Below, piece by piece: positions 15,067 to 22,995 of a stretch of 34,110 nt of DNA (its first letter is position 1; each line of letters opens with the position of its first letter). The translations under genes were made by a program, and so were the position numbers. The notes below the pieces were generated by a model, which saw only the letters and a list, made by a program, of their open reading frames with translations, did not search any database and was not told the DNA's origin. This DNA comes from Selenomonas sp. (GTDB taxonomy: Bacteria; Bacillota; Negativicutes; Selenomonadales; Selenomonadaceae), in contig JABZYJ010000004.1 of NCBI GenBank assembly GCA_015265235.1, positions 1-34,110 on the forward strand, written 5' to 3'.

Positions 15067-16263
15067 ATGAACTGGAAAGTGGTACTCGCGCTGCTCACGT
15101 GCAACGTGCTCTTTATGTCCGCAAGCTATACGATGATCATCCCGTTCCTGCCGATGTATCTGACGACAGAGCTCGGTGTGGACGATGCCTCCGTGAATCT
15201 CTGGTCGGGGCTTGCGTTCTCGGTGACGTTCCTCGTCTCCGCTGTCATGGCACCGATCTGGGGGCGCATCGCCGACCGCAAGGGGAAACGTCTCATGGCG
15301 ATGCGCGCGAGCCTTCTCATCGCGATCAGCTATCTGCTCGGCGGGCTCGTCACATCCCCCGAGCAGCTCATCATCGTGCGCCTCTTTCAGGGATTTGCCT
15401 CAGGACTCTGGCCGATGGATCTCGCCATCATGACGCTCTACGCACCGCAGGAAAAACTCGGCTTCTCCCTCGGCATCATGCAGGGCACGCTCACGGCGGG
15501 CGGTGTCGTGGGGCCGCTGCTCGGCGGCGTCCTCGCGGAACTGTTCGGAATGCGTGCGAGCTTCTATATCGGCGGTCTGGCGCTCTTCATCAACTTCCTC
15601 GCGTTCACCTTTATCATCAAAGAACCGCCGATGCCGAAGGAGACCGCACCGCTCACGGCGGAGGAACGCAGTCCGATGCATCTCTGGCACATCCCCATCC
15701 TGCGCACGATGATGATCGTGAGCACGCTTGCACAGGTGGTGCTCTACATCCTCATGCCCGTCCTGACGACCTACATCAAGGTGCTCGCGGGCGCGATGGA
15801 CAACATCGTCTTTGTCGCGGGCGCAGTCTTCTCTCTCGGCGGCATCGCAGGCGCGATCTCCGCGCCGCTCTGGGGGATCTACGGCACACGGCGCGGCTAC
15901 TTCAGCGCGATGTTCCTCGCCATGCTGTGTGCGGGAGGCATGTTCATCCTGCAGGGCATCCCCGACACCCTCGTCCCCTTTGCCGTCATGCAGTTCGGCG
16001 TGGGGCTCTTCCTCGCCGGGATTCAGCCCTCGCTGAACGCCGTCATCGCCCAGCATACGCCCGCGCAGCTCAAAGGAAGCGTCTTTGGACTCCTCTTCTC
16101 CGCGCAGCAGGTCGGCTCTGCCACGGGGCCGCTGCTCGGCGGTGTCGTCGCGACGTACCTCGGAATGCACTACCTCTTCCCGACCTCGGGCACGATTCTC
16201 CTCATCCTCGCCGCCTTTATCCGGTGGCGCTATGTGAGGAAAGGGCATCCGGCGGTGGAATAA
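15067..16263 (+). CDS. MFS drug-efflux-type transporter
   Basis: The 398-residue protein has about twelve hydrophobic helices and the MFS motif A in the cytoplasmic loop after helix 2 (GRIADRKGKRLMAM); GLWPMDLAIM and GVVGPLLGGVLAE fit the drug:proton antiporter group (MdtG/TetA-like). Substrate cannot be assigned. I use the ATG at 15067 (MNWKVVLALL), preceded by AGAAAGGG; the longer frame adds a non-hydrophobic N-terminus running into promoter sequence. Upstream TAGAAT/GATAGT stretches near 15,026-15,040 could be a -10 but lack a clear -35. A strong terminator follows directly. Confidence 0.85.
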   Translation: MNWKVVLALLTCNVLFMSASYTMIIPFLPMYLTTELGVDDASVNLWSGLAFSVTFLVSAVMAPIWGRIADRKGKRLMAMRASLLIAISYLLGGLVTSPEQLIIVRLFQGFASGLWPMDLAIMTLYAPQEKLGFSLGIMQGTLTAGGVVGPLLGGVLAELFGMRASFYIGGLALFINFLAFTFIIKEPPMPKETAPLTAEERSPMHLWHIPILRTMMIVSTLAQVVLYILMPVLTTYIKVLAGAMDNIVFVAGAVFSLGGIAGAISAPLWGIYGTRRGYFSAMFLAMLCAGGMFILQGIPDTLVPFAVMQFGVGLFLAGIQPSLNAVIAQHTPAQLKGSVFGLLFSAQQVGSATGPLLGGVVATYLGMHYLFPTSGTILLILAAFIRWRYVRKGHPAVE

Positions 16264-16308
16264 AAAAATGCTGTACGAAAGCAAAACACTTCGTACAGCA
16301 TTTTTGTT
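16263..16308 (+). terminator. Bidirectional intrinsic terminator between the MFS gene and leuB
   Basis: A long stem, AAAATGCTGTACGAA against TTCGTACAGCATTTT, begins right at the MFS stop codon and is flanked by A and T runs on both sides, so it can serve the convergent leuCDB operon as well. Confidence 0.9.
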
Positions 16309-16385
16309 GGCATTGGCAAAGCCCCCGATAGGGAGCCGTTAATTGCAATTAGGGAAGCAGCACACCGTACCGATAGGGGAGCACC

Positions 16386-17459
16386 TTATAGGCGCTTGAG
16401 CACCGCATCCGTCATGTCCTGCGTGCCGACCTTCGTGCAGCCCGTATCCGCGAGGTAGATATCCGCCGTCCGCATCCCATCGGCGAGTGCCGCATCCACC
16501 GCTGCCTCGATCGCGTCGGCTGCCGCCTCCTCATGGAGCGCATAGCGCAGCAGCATCGCCGCCGAGAGGATCGTCCCGAGCGGGTTTGCGATCCCCTGCC
16601 CTGCGATGTCGGGCGCACTGCCGTGAATCGGCTCAAAGAGACTCGTGCCCGTCCCGATCGACGCCGACGGCATGAGACCGATCGAGCCGCCGATCACCGC
16701 CGCCTCATCGGAGAGAATATCACCGAAGAGATTGCCCGTCACGACGACGTCGAACTGTGTCGGGCGCACGGCAAGCTGCATGGCGCAGTTATCGACGTAG
16801 AGATGATCGAGCTCCACATCCGCATAGTCCTTTGCCAGTCCCGTCACCGTGCGCCGCCAGAGGCGCGACGTTGCCAGCACGTTCGCCTTGTCCACGGACG
16901 TGACCTTGGAGCGTCTGAGACGCGCCGTCTCAAACGCAAGGCGCGCGATACGCTCCACCTCGGGCACGGAATAGTTCTCCATATCCCATGCGCGCTCCAC
17001 ACCGTCCACATGCTCGCTCTCGCACTTCTCACCGAAGTAAATGCCGCCGATCAGCTCGCGCACAATGACGAGATCGACGCCGCGCACGAGATCGGGCTTT
17101 AGCGGCGAGTGCTCGATGAGCGCATCCGCCACCTTGACCGGACGCAGATTTGCATAGAGACCGAGCCCCTTGCGCAGGCCGAGGATGGCGCGTTCGGGGC
17201 GCAGCGCAGGCTCCACCGCGTCCCACTTCGTCCCGCCGACCGCACCAAAGAGCACACCGTCCGACGCCTTGCAGACGGCAAGCGTATCCTCGGGCAGCGG
17301 TGTACCATATTTATCATACGCCGTGCCGCCCGCATCGCGCGTCTCATAGGAAAGTCCGAGCGAGAACTTTGCATCGACGGCCTTCAGGACGCGTACCGCC
17401 TCACTCGTGATCTCCTGCCCGATGCCGTCGCCCGGGACAACCGCAATTTTATACCCCAT
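16386..17459 (-). CDS. leuB: 3-isopropylmalate dehydrogenase LeuB
   Basis: The 357-residue NAD-dependent enzyme oxidatively decarboxylates 3-isopropylmalate in leucine synthesis. Seen: N-terminal VVPGDGIGQEI, GAVGGTKWD, the substrate-binding arginine segment (LRPERAILGLRKGL...NLRPVK), VRELIGGIYFG, TSVDKANVL, VVTGNLFGDILSDEA and EPIHGSAPDIAGQG. The ATG lies inside the end of leuD, overlapping by 11 nt. The gap to the terminator (16,309-16,385) holds only a 12 bp AT-rich palindrome. Confidence 0.96.
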   Translation of the reverse strand: MGYKIAVVPGDGIGQEITSEAVRVLKAVDAKFSLGLSYETRDAGGTAYDKYGTPLPEDTLAVCKASDGVLFGAVGGTKWDAVEPALRPERAILGLRKGLGLYANLRPVKVADALIEHSPLKPDLVRGVDLVIVRELIGGIYFGEKCESEHVDGVERAWDMENYSVPEVERIARLAFETARLRRSKVTSVDKANVLATSRLWRRTVTGLAKDYADVELDHLYVDNCAMQLAVRPTQFDVVVTGNLFGDILSDEAAVIGGSIGLMPSASIGTGTSLFEPIHGSAPDIAGQGIANPLGTILSAAMLLRYALHEEAAADAIEAAVDAALADGMRTADIYLADTGCTKVGTQDMTDAVLKRL

Positions 17460-17952
17460 GACGGAATCCCCCGTTCTCCTTGATATAATTCAGAAGACCG
17501 CCCGCACGCGCAATATCCTGCACGAACCCCGGCAGGGGATGTGCATGAAATGTATCCCCCGTCGTCAGATTCTCAATCGTTCCCGTCTCCGTATCGACAC
17601 GCAGGCGGTCGCCCGCGCTGATCTTCTCCACATCGTCGCCGATCTCGAGAAGCGGCAGCCCGATATTGATGCCGTTGCGGTAAAAGATGCGCGCAAAGCT
17701 CGCCGCGATCACAACGGGAATGCCCGATGCCGCAATCGCAACCGGTGCGTGCTCACGCGAGGAACCGCAGCCGAAATTCTTTCCGCCGACCATGATGTCG
17801 CCCTGCTGAACACTGCCCGCGAACGTCGTGTCGATGTCCTCCATGCAGTGTGCCGCGAGCGCCTTCGGCTCGAACGTGTTGAGATAGCGTGCGGGGATGA
17901 TGACATCCGTGTCGATGTTATCGCCGTAGCGCCAGACCTTGCCCTCGAACAT
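17449..17952 (-). CDS. leuD: 3-isopropylmalate dehydratase small subunit LeuD
   Basis: The 167-residue small subunit has the swivel-domain signatures NIDTDVIIPARYLN and GGKNFGCGSSREHAP, then RIFYRNGINIGLPLLE. It pairs with LeuC to isomerise 2- to 3-isopropylmalate. The short length is that of the archaeal/Firmicute type rather than the about 200-residue proteobacterial type. The ATG at 17952 shares a base with the leuC stop (TGATG); the longer frame would be read out of frame through leuC. Confidence 0.95.
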   Translation of the reverse strand: MFEGKVWRYGDNIDTDVIIPARYLNTFEPKALAAHCMEDIDTTFAGSVQQGDIMVGGKNFGCGSSREHAPVAIAASGIPVVIAASFARIFYRNGINIGLPLLEIGDDVEKISAGDRLRVDTETGTIENLTTGDTFHAHPLPGFVQDIARAGGLLNYIKENGGFRHGV

Positions 17953-19214
17953 CACGCCACCTCCTCGGGAGCGGCAATCCGCCCCAGTATTGCACTCGCC
18001 GCCGCGACGTGCGGCCCCGCGAGATAGACCTCGCTGTCCACATGACCCATGCGCCCGCGGAAATTGCGGTTCGTCGTCGAGACGCACCGCTCGCCCGCCG
18101 CGAGGATCCCCATATAGCCGCCGAGACACGGACCGCAGGTCGGCGTCGAGATCGCCGCCCCCGCCTCCATGAAGATTGCCAGATAGCCGCGCTTCATCGA
18201 CTCCTCATAGACATACGGCGAGCCCGGAATCACGATGCAGCGCACGCGCTCATGTACCTTGTGCCCCTTCAGAATCGACGCTGCAATCTCCATATCCTCA
18301 AGGCGTCCGTTCGTGCACGACCCGATCACGACCTGATCGATGGCGATGGGCGACGCGATATCCATGACGCGCTTCGTATTTTCGGGCAGATGCGGGAACG
18401 AGACGACGGGACGCAGTGCGCTGAGGTCGATCTCCACCGTCTGCGCATAGCGTGCATCAGCATCGGCAGCCACGGGCTCGAACGGCTTTGTCATGCGTCC
18501 CTCGACGTACGCCCTGCATACATCGTCATACGGGAAAATGCCGTTCTTCGCCCCCGCCTCGATCGCCATATTGGCAATCGTCAGACGGTCGGTCATGGAG
18601 AGTGACGCCACCCCCTCGCCCGTGAACTCAAGGCTCTTGTAGAGCGCACCATCCACGCCGATCATGCCGATGAGCGTGAGGATGACATCCTTACCGCTGA
18701 TGTCCTGCGGCTTCTTCCCCGTCAGGTGCACATTGATTGCCTCGGGCACCTTGAACCATGCCTCGCCCGTTGCCATCCCGACTGCGAGATCCGTCGTGCC
18801 GACGCCCGTCGAGAACCCGTTCACCGCACCGTAGGTACAGGTGTGCGAGTCCGCGCCGATCGTGAGCATGCCCGGCCCAACGATGCCGTGCTCGGGCAGG
18901 ATAACGTGCTCAATCCCCACGCGCCCCTGCTCGTAGTAGTGCAGGATGTCATGTTTGCGCGCAAAATCGCGCATGATCTTCGCCAGCTCGGCGGACTTGA
19001 TGTCCTTCGCCGGCTGAAAATGGTCGGGAATCAGCGCGATCTTCGTCCGATCAAAGACAGGACGTCCCGTCTTTTCAAACTCCTTGATGGACGGGGGACC
19101 CGTCACATCGTTTGCGAGCACCATGTCGAGCTGGCAGACAACCAGCTGCCCCGGCTCCACATGGTCAAGCCCCGCATGGCGTGCGAGAATCTTCTCGCTC
19201 ATGTTCATGCCCAT
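17952..19214 (-). CDS. leuC: 3-isopropylmalate dehydratase large subunit LeuC
   Basis: The 420-residue aconitase-family large subunit has the three iron-sulfur cysteines: Cys300 (GSCTNG) and Cys360/Cys363 (CGPCLGG), plus ADSHTCTYGA and NRNFRGRMG. Length fits the Firmicute/archaeal LeuC class, consistent with the short LeuD. AGGAGG is 5 nt before the chosen ATG; two further in-frame ATGs within five codons are possible starts. The 130 bp upstream, after the ilvC terminator, must hold the operon promoter, but I find no good -35/-10 pair and no T-box features there. Confidence 0.95.
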   Translation of the reverse strand: MGMNMSEKILARHAGLDHVEPGQLVVCQLDMVLANDVTGPPSIKEFEKTGRPVFDRTKIALIPDHFQPAKDIKSAELAKIMRDFARKHDILHYYEQGRVGIEHVILPEHGIVGPGMLTIGADSHTCTYGAVNGFSTGVGTTDLAVGMATGEAWFKVPEAINVHLTGKKPQDISGKDVILTLIGMIGVDGALYKSLEFTGEGVASLSMTDRLTIANMAIEAGAKNGIFPYDDVCRAYVEGRMTKPFEPVAADADARYAQTVEIDLSALRPVVSFPHLPENTKRVMDIASPIAIDQVVIGSCTNGRLEDMEIAASILKGHKVHERVRCIVIPGSPYVYEESMKRGYLAIFMEAGAAISTPTCGPCLGGYMGILAAGERCVSTTNRNFRGRMGHVDSEVYLAGPHVAAASAILGRIAAPEEVA

Positions 19215-19346
19215 ATAGCCCTCCTGAAATTACGATATGGCAATCATTCCCTGCCTTGCTCCTATGTGAATTCTAGTAAAGCAAGTGGGTTTAGACTTGC
19301 ATTACGAGGCATTCTCGTGGAGCAGACAGGAAAAAGCTCTCCTTTG

Positions 19347-19383
19347 AAAAAAGAAGTCTCTCCGCGCGGAAAGACTTCTTTTT
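19347..19383 (-). terminator. Intrinsic terminator of ilvN-ilvC
   Basis: AAGAAGTCT and AGACTTCTT form a stem around a GC-rich CCGCGCGG loop region, flanked by A/T runs, 20 nt after the ilvC stop. It separates ilvNC from leuCDB. Confidence 0.88.
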
Positions 19384-19402
19384 CATAAAATACGTGTATC
19401 GT

Positions 19403-20416
19403 TTAGAAATTGAGCTCTTTCTTGTCACGCAGCCACGGCATCATATTGCGCAGCTGTGCACCGACCTGCTCGATCTGATGCTCCTTGTGGAGACGACGCT
19501 GTGCGAGGAAGTTCGCACGGCCGGCAGCACGGTTCTCGAGAAGCCAGTTGCGCGCGAACGTGCCGTCCTGGATCTCCTTCAGAACCTTCTTCATCTCCTT
19601 CTTCGTCTCCTCGGTGATGATACGCGGTCCGACCATGTAGTCGCCGTACTCCGCCGTATCGGAGCAGGACTGACGCATCTTCGTCATGCCGCCCTCATAG
19701 CAGAGATCGACGATCAGCTTCATCTCATGGAAGCACTCGAAGTATGCCATCTCGGGCGGATAGCCCGCCTCGACGAGCACCTCAAAGCCCGTCTGCATCA
19801 GCTGGCAGACACCGCCCATGAGGACGCACTGCTCACCGAACAGATCCTCCTCCGTCTCATCGCGGAACGTCGTCTGGAGCACGCCGGAACGCGTCGCACC
19901 AAGGCCGCGTGCATAGGCGAGCGCGAGATCGAAGCACTTGCCCGTCTCGTCCTTCTCGACAGCGAATACAGCCGGAACGCCCGAGCCCTCCTCGAACGTG
20001 CGGCGGACGAGGTGACCAGGTCCCTTCGGCGCAACCATGAACACATCGACGCCCTCGGGCGGAACGATCTGCTTGAAATGGATGTTGAAGCCGTGAGCAA
20101 AGGCGAGCGCACTGCCCTTCTTGAGGTTCGGACCGATCTCTTCCTTGTAGACATCCGCCTGCTTCTCATCGGGGATGAGGACCATCGTGACATCCGCCTG
20201 CTTCACCGCATCGGCAACCGACGTGACCTTCAGGCCATGTGCCTCAGCCTTCGCCTTGGACTTCGAGCCGACGTAGAGACCGACGACGACATTGAGGCCG
20301 CTCTCCTTGAGGTTCAGTGCATGCGCATGACCCTGACTGCCATAGCCAATGATCGCAATCGTCTTGCCCTCGATTGCACTCCAGTTGACATCCTGGTCAT
20401 AGTAAGTTTTTGCCAT
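19403..20416 (-). CDS. ilvC: Ketol-acid reductoisomerase IlvC (class I)
   Basis: The 337-residue short-form enzyme converts acetolactate or acetohydroxybutyrate to the dihydroxy acid. Rossmann motif IGYGSQGHAHAL (23-34), cofactor loop GLYVGSKSKAKAEAHG, His108 (AHGFNI), Lys131 (APKGPG), and metal ligands Asp191/Glu195 (DLFGEQ) and Glu227/Glu231 (FECFHE) are all present. The serines in the cofactor loop favour NADPH. The ATG at 20416 (MAKTYYDQD) has GGGAG upstream and overlaps the end of ilvN by 20 nt. Confidence 0.97.
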   Translation of the reverse strand: MAKTYYDQDVNWSAIEGKTIAIIGYGSQGHAHALNLKESGLNVVVGLYVGSKSKAKAEAHGLKVTSVADAVKQADVTMVLIPDEKQADVYKEEIGPNLKKGSALAFAHGFNIHFKQIVPPEGVDVFMVAPKGPGHLVRRTFEEGSGVPAVFAVEKDETGKCFDLALAYARGLGATRSGVLQTTFRDETEEDLFGEQCVLMGGVCQLMQTGFEVLVEAGYPPEMAYFECFHEMKLIVDLCYEGGMTKMRQSCSDTAEYGDYMVGPRIITEETKKEMKKVLKEIQDGTFARNWLLENRAAGRANFLAQRRLHKEHQIEQVGAQLRNMMPWLRDKKELNF

Positions 20417-20927
20417 AGTACTCCCTCTCCTCACAGTGTTCATATATGGTGTGTTCTCCTCGTTCGAGCGCGATGAGCCCCGTGCGGATGACCTCGACAA
20501 TGCCGTAGGGTTTCAGCACCTTCAGAAATGCCGTCACCTTGTCATCACCGCCCGTGATCTCAAAGATGATCGAGGAGGACTCCACATCGACGACATGTGC
20601 GCGGAACAGCTCGCCCATCTTCAGCACATCGAGGCGATTCTCATCGCCCGCACGCACCTTGATGAGCGTCATGCCACGGCACGCCGCATTTTTTTCGTCC
20701 AGACGCTGGACAGCCCGCACGACGGGCATCTTCTCCAGCTGCTTGATCATCTGCTCGACGATATTCCCATCCCCGTGCATCACCACCGTGATGCGTGAGA
20801 AATCCGGCGACTCCGTCACGCCGACAGCCAGACTGTCGATGTTGAACTCGCGCCGCGAGAACATACTGACAACACGAACCAGAACCCCCGTCTGGTTCGC
20901 GACAAAGACGGACAGCACATGTTTCAT
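20397..20927 (-). CDS. ilvN: Acetolactate synthase regulatory (small) subunit
   Basis: The 176-residue protein has an N-terminal ACT domain (LSVFVANQTGVLVRVVSMFSRR...NIDSLAVG) that binds valine for feedback inhibition, then the ALS small-subunit C-terminal domain (ELFRAHVVDV...FEITGGDDKVTAFLKVLKPYGIVEVIRTG). The ATG at 20927 (MKHVLSV) leaves AGGAGG 9 nt upstream; the ATG two codons earlier would leave only 3. The catalytic subunit ilvB is not adjacent, which is unusual; it presumably lies elsewhere. It has a near-consensus promoter of its own. Confidence 0.94.
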   Translation of the reverse strand: MKHVLSVFVANQTGVLVRVVSMFSRREFNIDSLAVGVTESPDFSRITVVMHGDGNIVEQMIKQLEKMPVVRAVQRLDEKNAACRGMTLIKVRAGDENRLDVLKMGELFRAHVVDVESSSIIFEITGGDDKVTAFLKVLKPYGIVEVIRTGLIALERGEHTIYEHCEEREYYGKNLL

Positions 20928-20975
20928 GGTCATCCGCCTCCTTTCTCAGCACATTCTTTTCGGGAAAACTCCTTT

Positions 20976-21004
20976 ATTATCTCCTTCACGCCTTCATTTG
21001 TCAA
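20976..21004 (-). promoter_or_regulatory. ilvN-ilvC promoter
   Basis: On the minus strand a perfect TTGACA, 17 nt, GATAAT (5 of 6), about 50 bp before the ilvN ATG. The leader is too short for a classic attenuator or T-box. Confidence 0.8.
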
Positions 21005-21059
21005 TAGATTTTTCCGCGTGAAGTGCATCGTGTGCGTGAATACAATGCATGCTGCTTTT

Positions 21060-21983
21060 TCATACCCGCACTTCAAAATGCGGCGCATTCTCCTCCGCAG
21101 GCGCCTCCCCCGTCTGTCCTGCCTTCGGCGCGGGTGCGGGAGGCGGCGGCATGCGCAGTTCCTTGGGTGGGGCGGCAGGTAGGTTGGGCTTTGCCGCCGA
21201 AGGGCGCGCGGATGGTGCACGGCGCGGCGGCTTCGGCGCACGTACGGGCGGAGGGGCGGCCGCAGGTGCAGCGTGCTCCTCCTCCGCCAGTCGTTCCAGC
21301 ACCTCGCCTGCCGTCAGCCCCGTGTACTCGGGGAGAAGTTCGCCCTGCGGCGTACGTCTCTGCCGTGCCCGCTCTGCCGCTGCGAGGAGATCCTCATGAG
21401 CGCGCGGCGACGGTGCCTGCGGCTCACTCTCATGAGCGAGAATGCGTTCGCCGAGCGATGGCTCTGCCGCCTGCGCATCCCCCTTTTTCCGAAAGAAACG
21501 GAAAAAGAGAAACGCCCCGACCGCTGCCGCGAGGACGATCATCCCTGCCCAGTAGACACCGCTCGTCGCCGTATAGGACTTTGGCGGCGGCTCAGCCCCC
21601 GTCTGGCTGAGCTGCTGCTTGAGTGCCGCATTCTCCTGTGCCATATCCAGCCCGTTCGCGACATCTGCCCCCGTCTGTCCATCCGCCTTCGTGCCGTGGT
21701 CAACACGCGACGCAGACGTACTGACGTGATCGCCCTTTGCCGCATCGGAACGCGCGCCCGCATTCCCCGTCTTTCCCTGCTGAGCCTTGCCGTCCTGCGG
21801 TGCGCCCGTCGTCGTCTTGGAGAGCGCACCGTTCCCCTGCGCAACTGAGTCACGCGCCTGCTGCTCCGCCTGCGCGTCCCCTGTCGTATGCGTCGTATTC
21901 GACTGCGCGTCGCGCGCCGCGTCGCCGAGCGTGATCTTCGGCGGCGTCGGCGGTGTCGGCGGCGTCGGCGGTGTAATCGCCAT
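21060..21983 (-). CDS. Proline/alanine-rich single-span membrane protein, unknown function
   Basis: I do not recognise this 307-residue protein. It begins with tandem PPT repeats (ITPPTPPTPPTPP), continues as a low-complexity Gln/Thr/Ala/Gly region to about 135, has one membrane helix at about 143-163 (SGVYWAGMIVLAAAVGAFLFF), then RFFRKKG and a second low-complexity Pro/Ala/Glu region. There is no signal peptide; positive charges just after the helix predict the C-terminal half in the cytoplasm and the N-terminal half outside. AAGGAGG lies 6 nt before the ATG. It resembles adaptor or envelope-spacing proteins only in composition. A single-gene unit between ilvN and a terminator. Confidence 0.7.
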   Translation of the reverse strand: MAITPPTPPTPPTPPKITLGDAARDAQSNTTHTTGDAQAEQQARDSVAQGNGALSKTTTGAPQDGKAQQGKTGNAGARSDAAKGDHVSTSASRVDHGTKADGQTGADVANGLDMAQENAALKQQLSQTGAEPPPKSYTATSGVYWAGMIVLAAAVGAFLFFRFFRKKGDAQAAEPSLGERILAHESEPQAPSPRAHEDLLAAAERARQRRTPQGELLPEYTGLTAGEVLERLAEEEHAAPAAAPPPVRAPKPPRRAPSARPSAAKPNLPAAPPKELRMPPPPAPAPKAGQTGEAPAEENAPHFEVRV

Positions 21984-22067
21984 GGCGCACCTCCTTTCTC
22001 ATATCGATTGACTTGTAATAACGAGCTACACACTCTCTATCACACCGATGAGTCCCGAACCGAATCT

Positions 22068-22076
22068 ATCATAGCA
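22068..22076 (-). promoter_or_regulatory. Possible extended -10 promoter of the proline-rich protein gene
   Basis: TGCTATGAT on the minus strand follows a T-run, about 85 bp before the ATG; no good -35 element is seen. Confidence 0.4.
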
Positions 22077-22100
22077 AAAAAATGCTGCAGATGAAAGTAT

Positions 22101-22131
22101 AAAAGCGTCCCGTCAGTCACGGGACGCTTTT
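22101..22131 (-). terminator. Intrinsic terminator after the methyltransferase gene
   Basis: AAAAGCGTCCCGT and its exact complement ACGGGACGCTTTT enclose a five-base loop, 19 nt beyond the methyltransferase stop. The A/T flanks would let it work on both strands, but no plus-strand gene precedes it. Confidence 0.88.
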
Positions 22132-22149
22132 ATCATATCAAAAAGACTG

Positions 22150-22776
22150 CTATGCCTTATACGCTCGAACGTTCAGGCGGTCTGCCTTCAAATCCTCGTC
22201 AATCTCAACGCGTGCAAATCCCGCGCCCGTGAGCAGTGCTTCAAGTTCCTCGCCCGTATAGACGGACAGTCCATCAACGAGTTTCTGCCACTTCTCATGT
22301 GCGCCCGTCTTGCCGCTTGTCTCATTCGTAATCATGAACACGCCGCCCGCTTTCAGAACGCGGTGAATTTCGGTAAAGCAGCGCGCAATCTCCGGCCAGA
22401 AATACACCGTTTCAAACGCCGTCACAACATCGAACCGTTCATTCTCAAAGGGCAGCTCCAGTACATTCCCCTGCACGATCGCACAACGTCCTGCCTCGAT
22501 TGCCGCGCGGTTCACCTCCCGCGCCTTTTCCACGGAAACGGTCGAGTAGTCCAGCCCCGTCACATGCCCCTCGTCCACCATCCGTAGGAACACGGCGATG
22601 TTCGCCCCGCCGCCGCAGCCGCAGTCAAGCACATGCTCATTCCCTTGCAGGTCGAGATGCGAAAAGCCCCACGCCGCAATGCCCGCATGACCGCGATTCA
22701 TCATGGCGATGACAAATTTCCCCATCTTCCCTTGGGGGTTTCCCATATTGCTGAAAAATTTACGAAGCAGCCCCAT
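22150..22776 (-). CDS. Class I SAM-dependent methyltransferase
   Basis: The 208-residue protein has the Rossmann methyltransferase motif I VLDCGCGGGANI (49-60), an acidic motif II in VTGLDYSTVSVEKAREVN, GNVLELPFENERFDVVTAFETVYFW (motif IV region) and LKAGGVFMITNE. This is the Methyltransf_11/UbiE-like group; substrate is unknown. Start at 22776 (MGLLRKFFSNMGNPQGKMG) is set by AAGGAGG 8 nt upstream; the longer frame would translate the upstream palindrome and REP-like repeat. It has no functional partner nearby. Confidence 0.85.
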   Translation of the reverse strand: MGLLRKFFSNMGNPQGKMGKFVIAMMNRGHAGIAAWGFSHLDLQGNEHVLDCGCGGGANIAVFLRMVDEGHVTGLDYSTVSVEKAREVNRAAIEAGRCAIVQGNVLELPFENERFDVVTAFETVYFWPEIARCFTEIHRVLKAGGVFMITNETSGKTGAHEKWQKLVDGLSVYTGEELEALLTGAGFARVEIDEDLKADRLNVRAYKA

Positions 22777-22797
22777 GTTGCTCCTCCTTTCTGCAAA

Positions 22798-22832
22798 TGC
22801 CACAGCACCAATATAAAAGTGGGGCTGTGGCA
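22798..22832. promoter_or_regulatory. Long palindrome upstream of the methyltransferase
   Basis: TGCCACAGC (22798-22806) and GCTGTGGCA (22824-22832) are perfect inverted copies; with one mismatch the pairing continues through CCA/TGG. It ends 21 bp before the start codon and encloses an AT-rich TATATT that could be a -10, so an operator is plausible; a leader hairpin is the alternative. Confidence 0.5.
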
Positions 22833-22889
22833 CGAAGTTTTCTAACTGCGTGCGACAGCCCATTGTCATTATGTCAGCGGTATCGCTAC

Positions 22890-22974
22890 AAGCGCCCCTT
22901 CCACCGCTTGCGCGGTCCCCCTCCCCCGTTGCGACGGGGGAAGTGGCGAGCGCAGCGAGTCGATAGGGGCGTTT
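22890..22974. repeat. REP/BIME-like cluster of palindromes
   Basis: About 85 bp. Outer arms AAGCGCCCC (22890-22898) and GGGGCGTTT (22966-22974) are inverted copies with one mismatch. Inside are ACCGC-TTGC-GCGGT (22903-22916) and CCCCCGT-TGCG-ACGGGGG (23-bp region 22923-22940), then GAGCGCAGCGAGTCG. It lies in the 219 bp non-coding gap between ddh and the methyltransferase. Such intergenic palindrome clusters are typically multi-copy in their genomes; copy number cannot be seen here. Confidence 0.65.
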
Positions 22975-22995
22975 GTGCAGCAGTCCCACTGGATT

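Noticed and set aside
15099..16331. 410-codon plus-strand frame in another phase of the MFS gene
   Set aside because: Low-complexity Arg/His product lacking hydrophobic helices; the MFS frame is clearly real.
16340..16361. Perfect 12 bp palindrome TAATTGCAATTA followed by TTAGGGAAGCA, the same 11-mer as at the MITE-like left end (25,181)
   Set aside because: Too short to call a second element; the opposite end is not found nearby.
19215..19346. Possible T-box or attenuator leader for leuCDB
   Set aside because: The leader is too short, has no T-box sequence, no leucine-rich peptide and no terminator; only a small GCAAGT/ACTTGC inverted repeat.
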